The translations under genes and the position numbers were made by a program. Positions 63,955-64,000 of a stretch of DNA of 64,000 nt are shown here, one piece after another. Every line of letters starts with the position of its first letter. The stretch's first letter is position 1. Below the pieces are notes generated by a model. It was given only the letters and a program-made list of their open reading frames with translations, had not been told where the DNA came from and searched no databases. The stretch lies in NCBI GenBank assembly GCA_965153355.1, contig OZ231127.1:4774001-4838000 (forward strand), read 5' to 3'. The DNA is from Flaccisagitta enflata (lineage: Eukaryota; Chaetognatha; Sagittoidea; Aphragmophora).

Positions 63955-64000
63955 ACCAATGAACTGACGGACCGAAGGACGGACGTACAGACGACGGAAC
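63955..64000 (+). mobile_element. Core of an ACGG-type element at window edge
   Basis: ACTGACGGACCGAAGGACGG, cut by the window end. Confidence 0.5.

Overview
This window is metazoan nuclear DNA, most likely from a marine invertebrate. The evidence is a spliced host gene, non-LTR retrotransposons, several MITE families and an extreme load of microsatellites: (GA)n, (CA)n, (GTT)n, (AAAG)n, (ATC)n, (GAAT)n. No rRNA, tRNA, CRISPR or operon-like structure was seen. The species is not identifiable from sequence alone. The (ACGG)n-cored small elements recall Helentron-derived elements (DINE-1/HINE type, and the bivalve 'pearl' group), so a lophotrochozoan is a reasonable guess, but only a guess.

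Layout. 1-3.9 kb: a decaying ~88-bp satellite. 5.3-17.1 kb: a degenerate non-LTR retrotransposon (minus strand), broken by a 1.4-kb insertion, next to two exons of a discoidin-like gene. Most of this block is tandemly duplicated (about 6622-11819 and 11820-17091), with the junction inside a small repeated element. 17-27 kb: microsatellites, minisatellites, a TA-flanked MITE and a 1.1-kb (GTT)n tract. 27.5-33.6 kb: an apparently intact two-ORF non-LTR retrotransposon (minus strand). Its ORF1 has SAP-like and SGNH-esterase domains, its ORF2 has endonuclease, RT and CCHC domains, and (GA)n borders it on both sides. 34-36.8 kb: small elements, a hAT-like MITE and a foldback MITE. 37.1-40.8 kb: the only clear host gene, four exons encoding 822 residues with an N-terminal membrane anchor and a C-terminal SxIP motif. 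41-49 kb: foldback elements, compound microsatellites and a 68-bp array carrying two MITEs in recognisable empty sites. 49-55 kb: more small elements and about 1.7 kb of unassigned AT-rich DNA. 55.2-58.6 kb: a 42/84-bp higher-order minisatellite, open in one frame. 58.7-60.1 kb: nested foldback elements. 60-64 kb: microsatellites, a second Harbinger-like MITE and more small elements.

The most unusual signal is a family of over 20 short (about 100-330 bp) modular elements spread across the whole window. Each has a head starting ACAAG, a short subterminal word X, a tetranucleotide core of ACGG/ACCG type, a TATAGAG block, and an end made of the complement of X followed by CTAAAAA. X differs between subfamilies (AGTCGCGGAC, AGTTGCGGAC, AGGTGCGAC, AGATGCGTCCG), yet the 3' copy always changes with it. 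That is covariation evidence for a conserved 5'-3' pairing.
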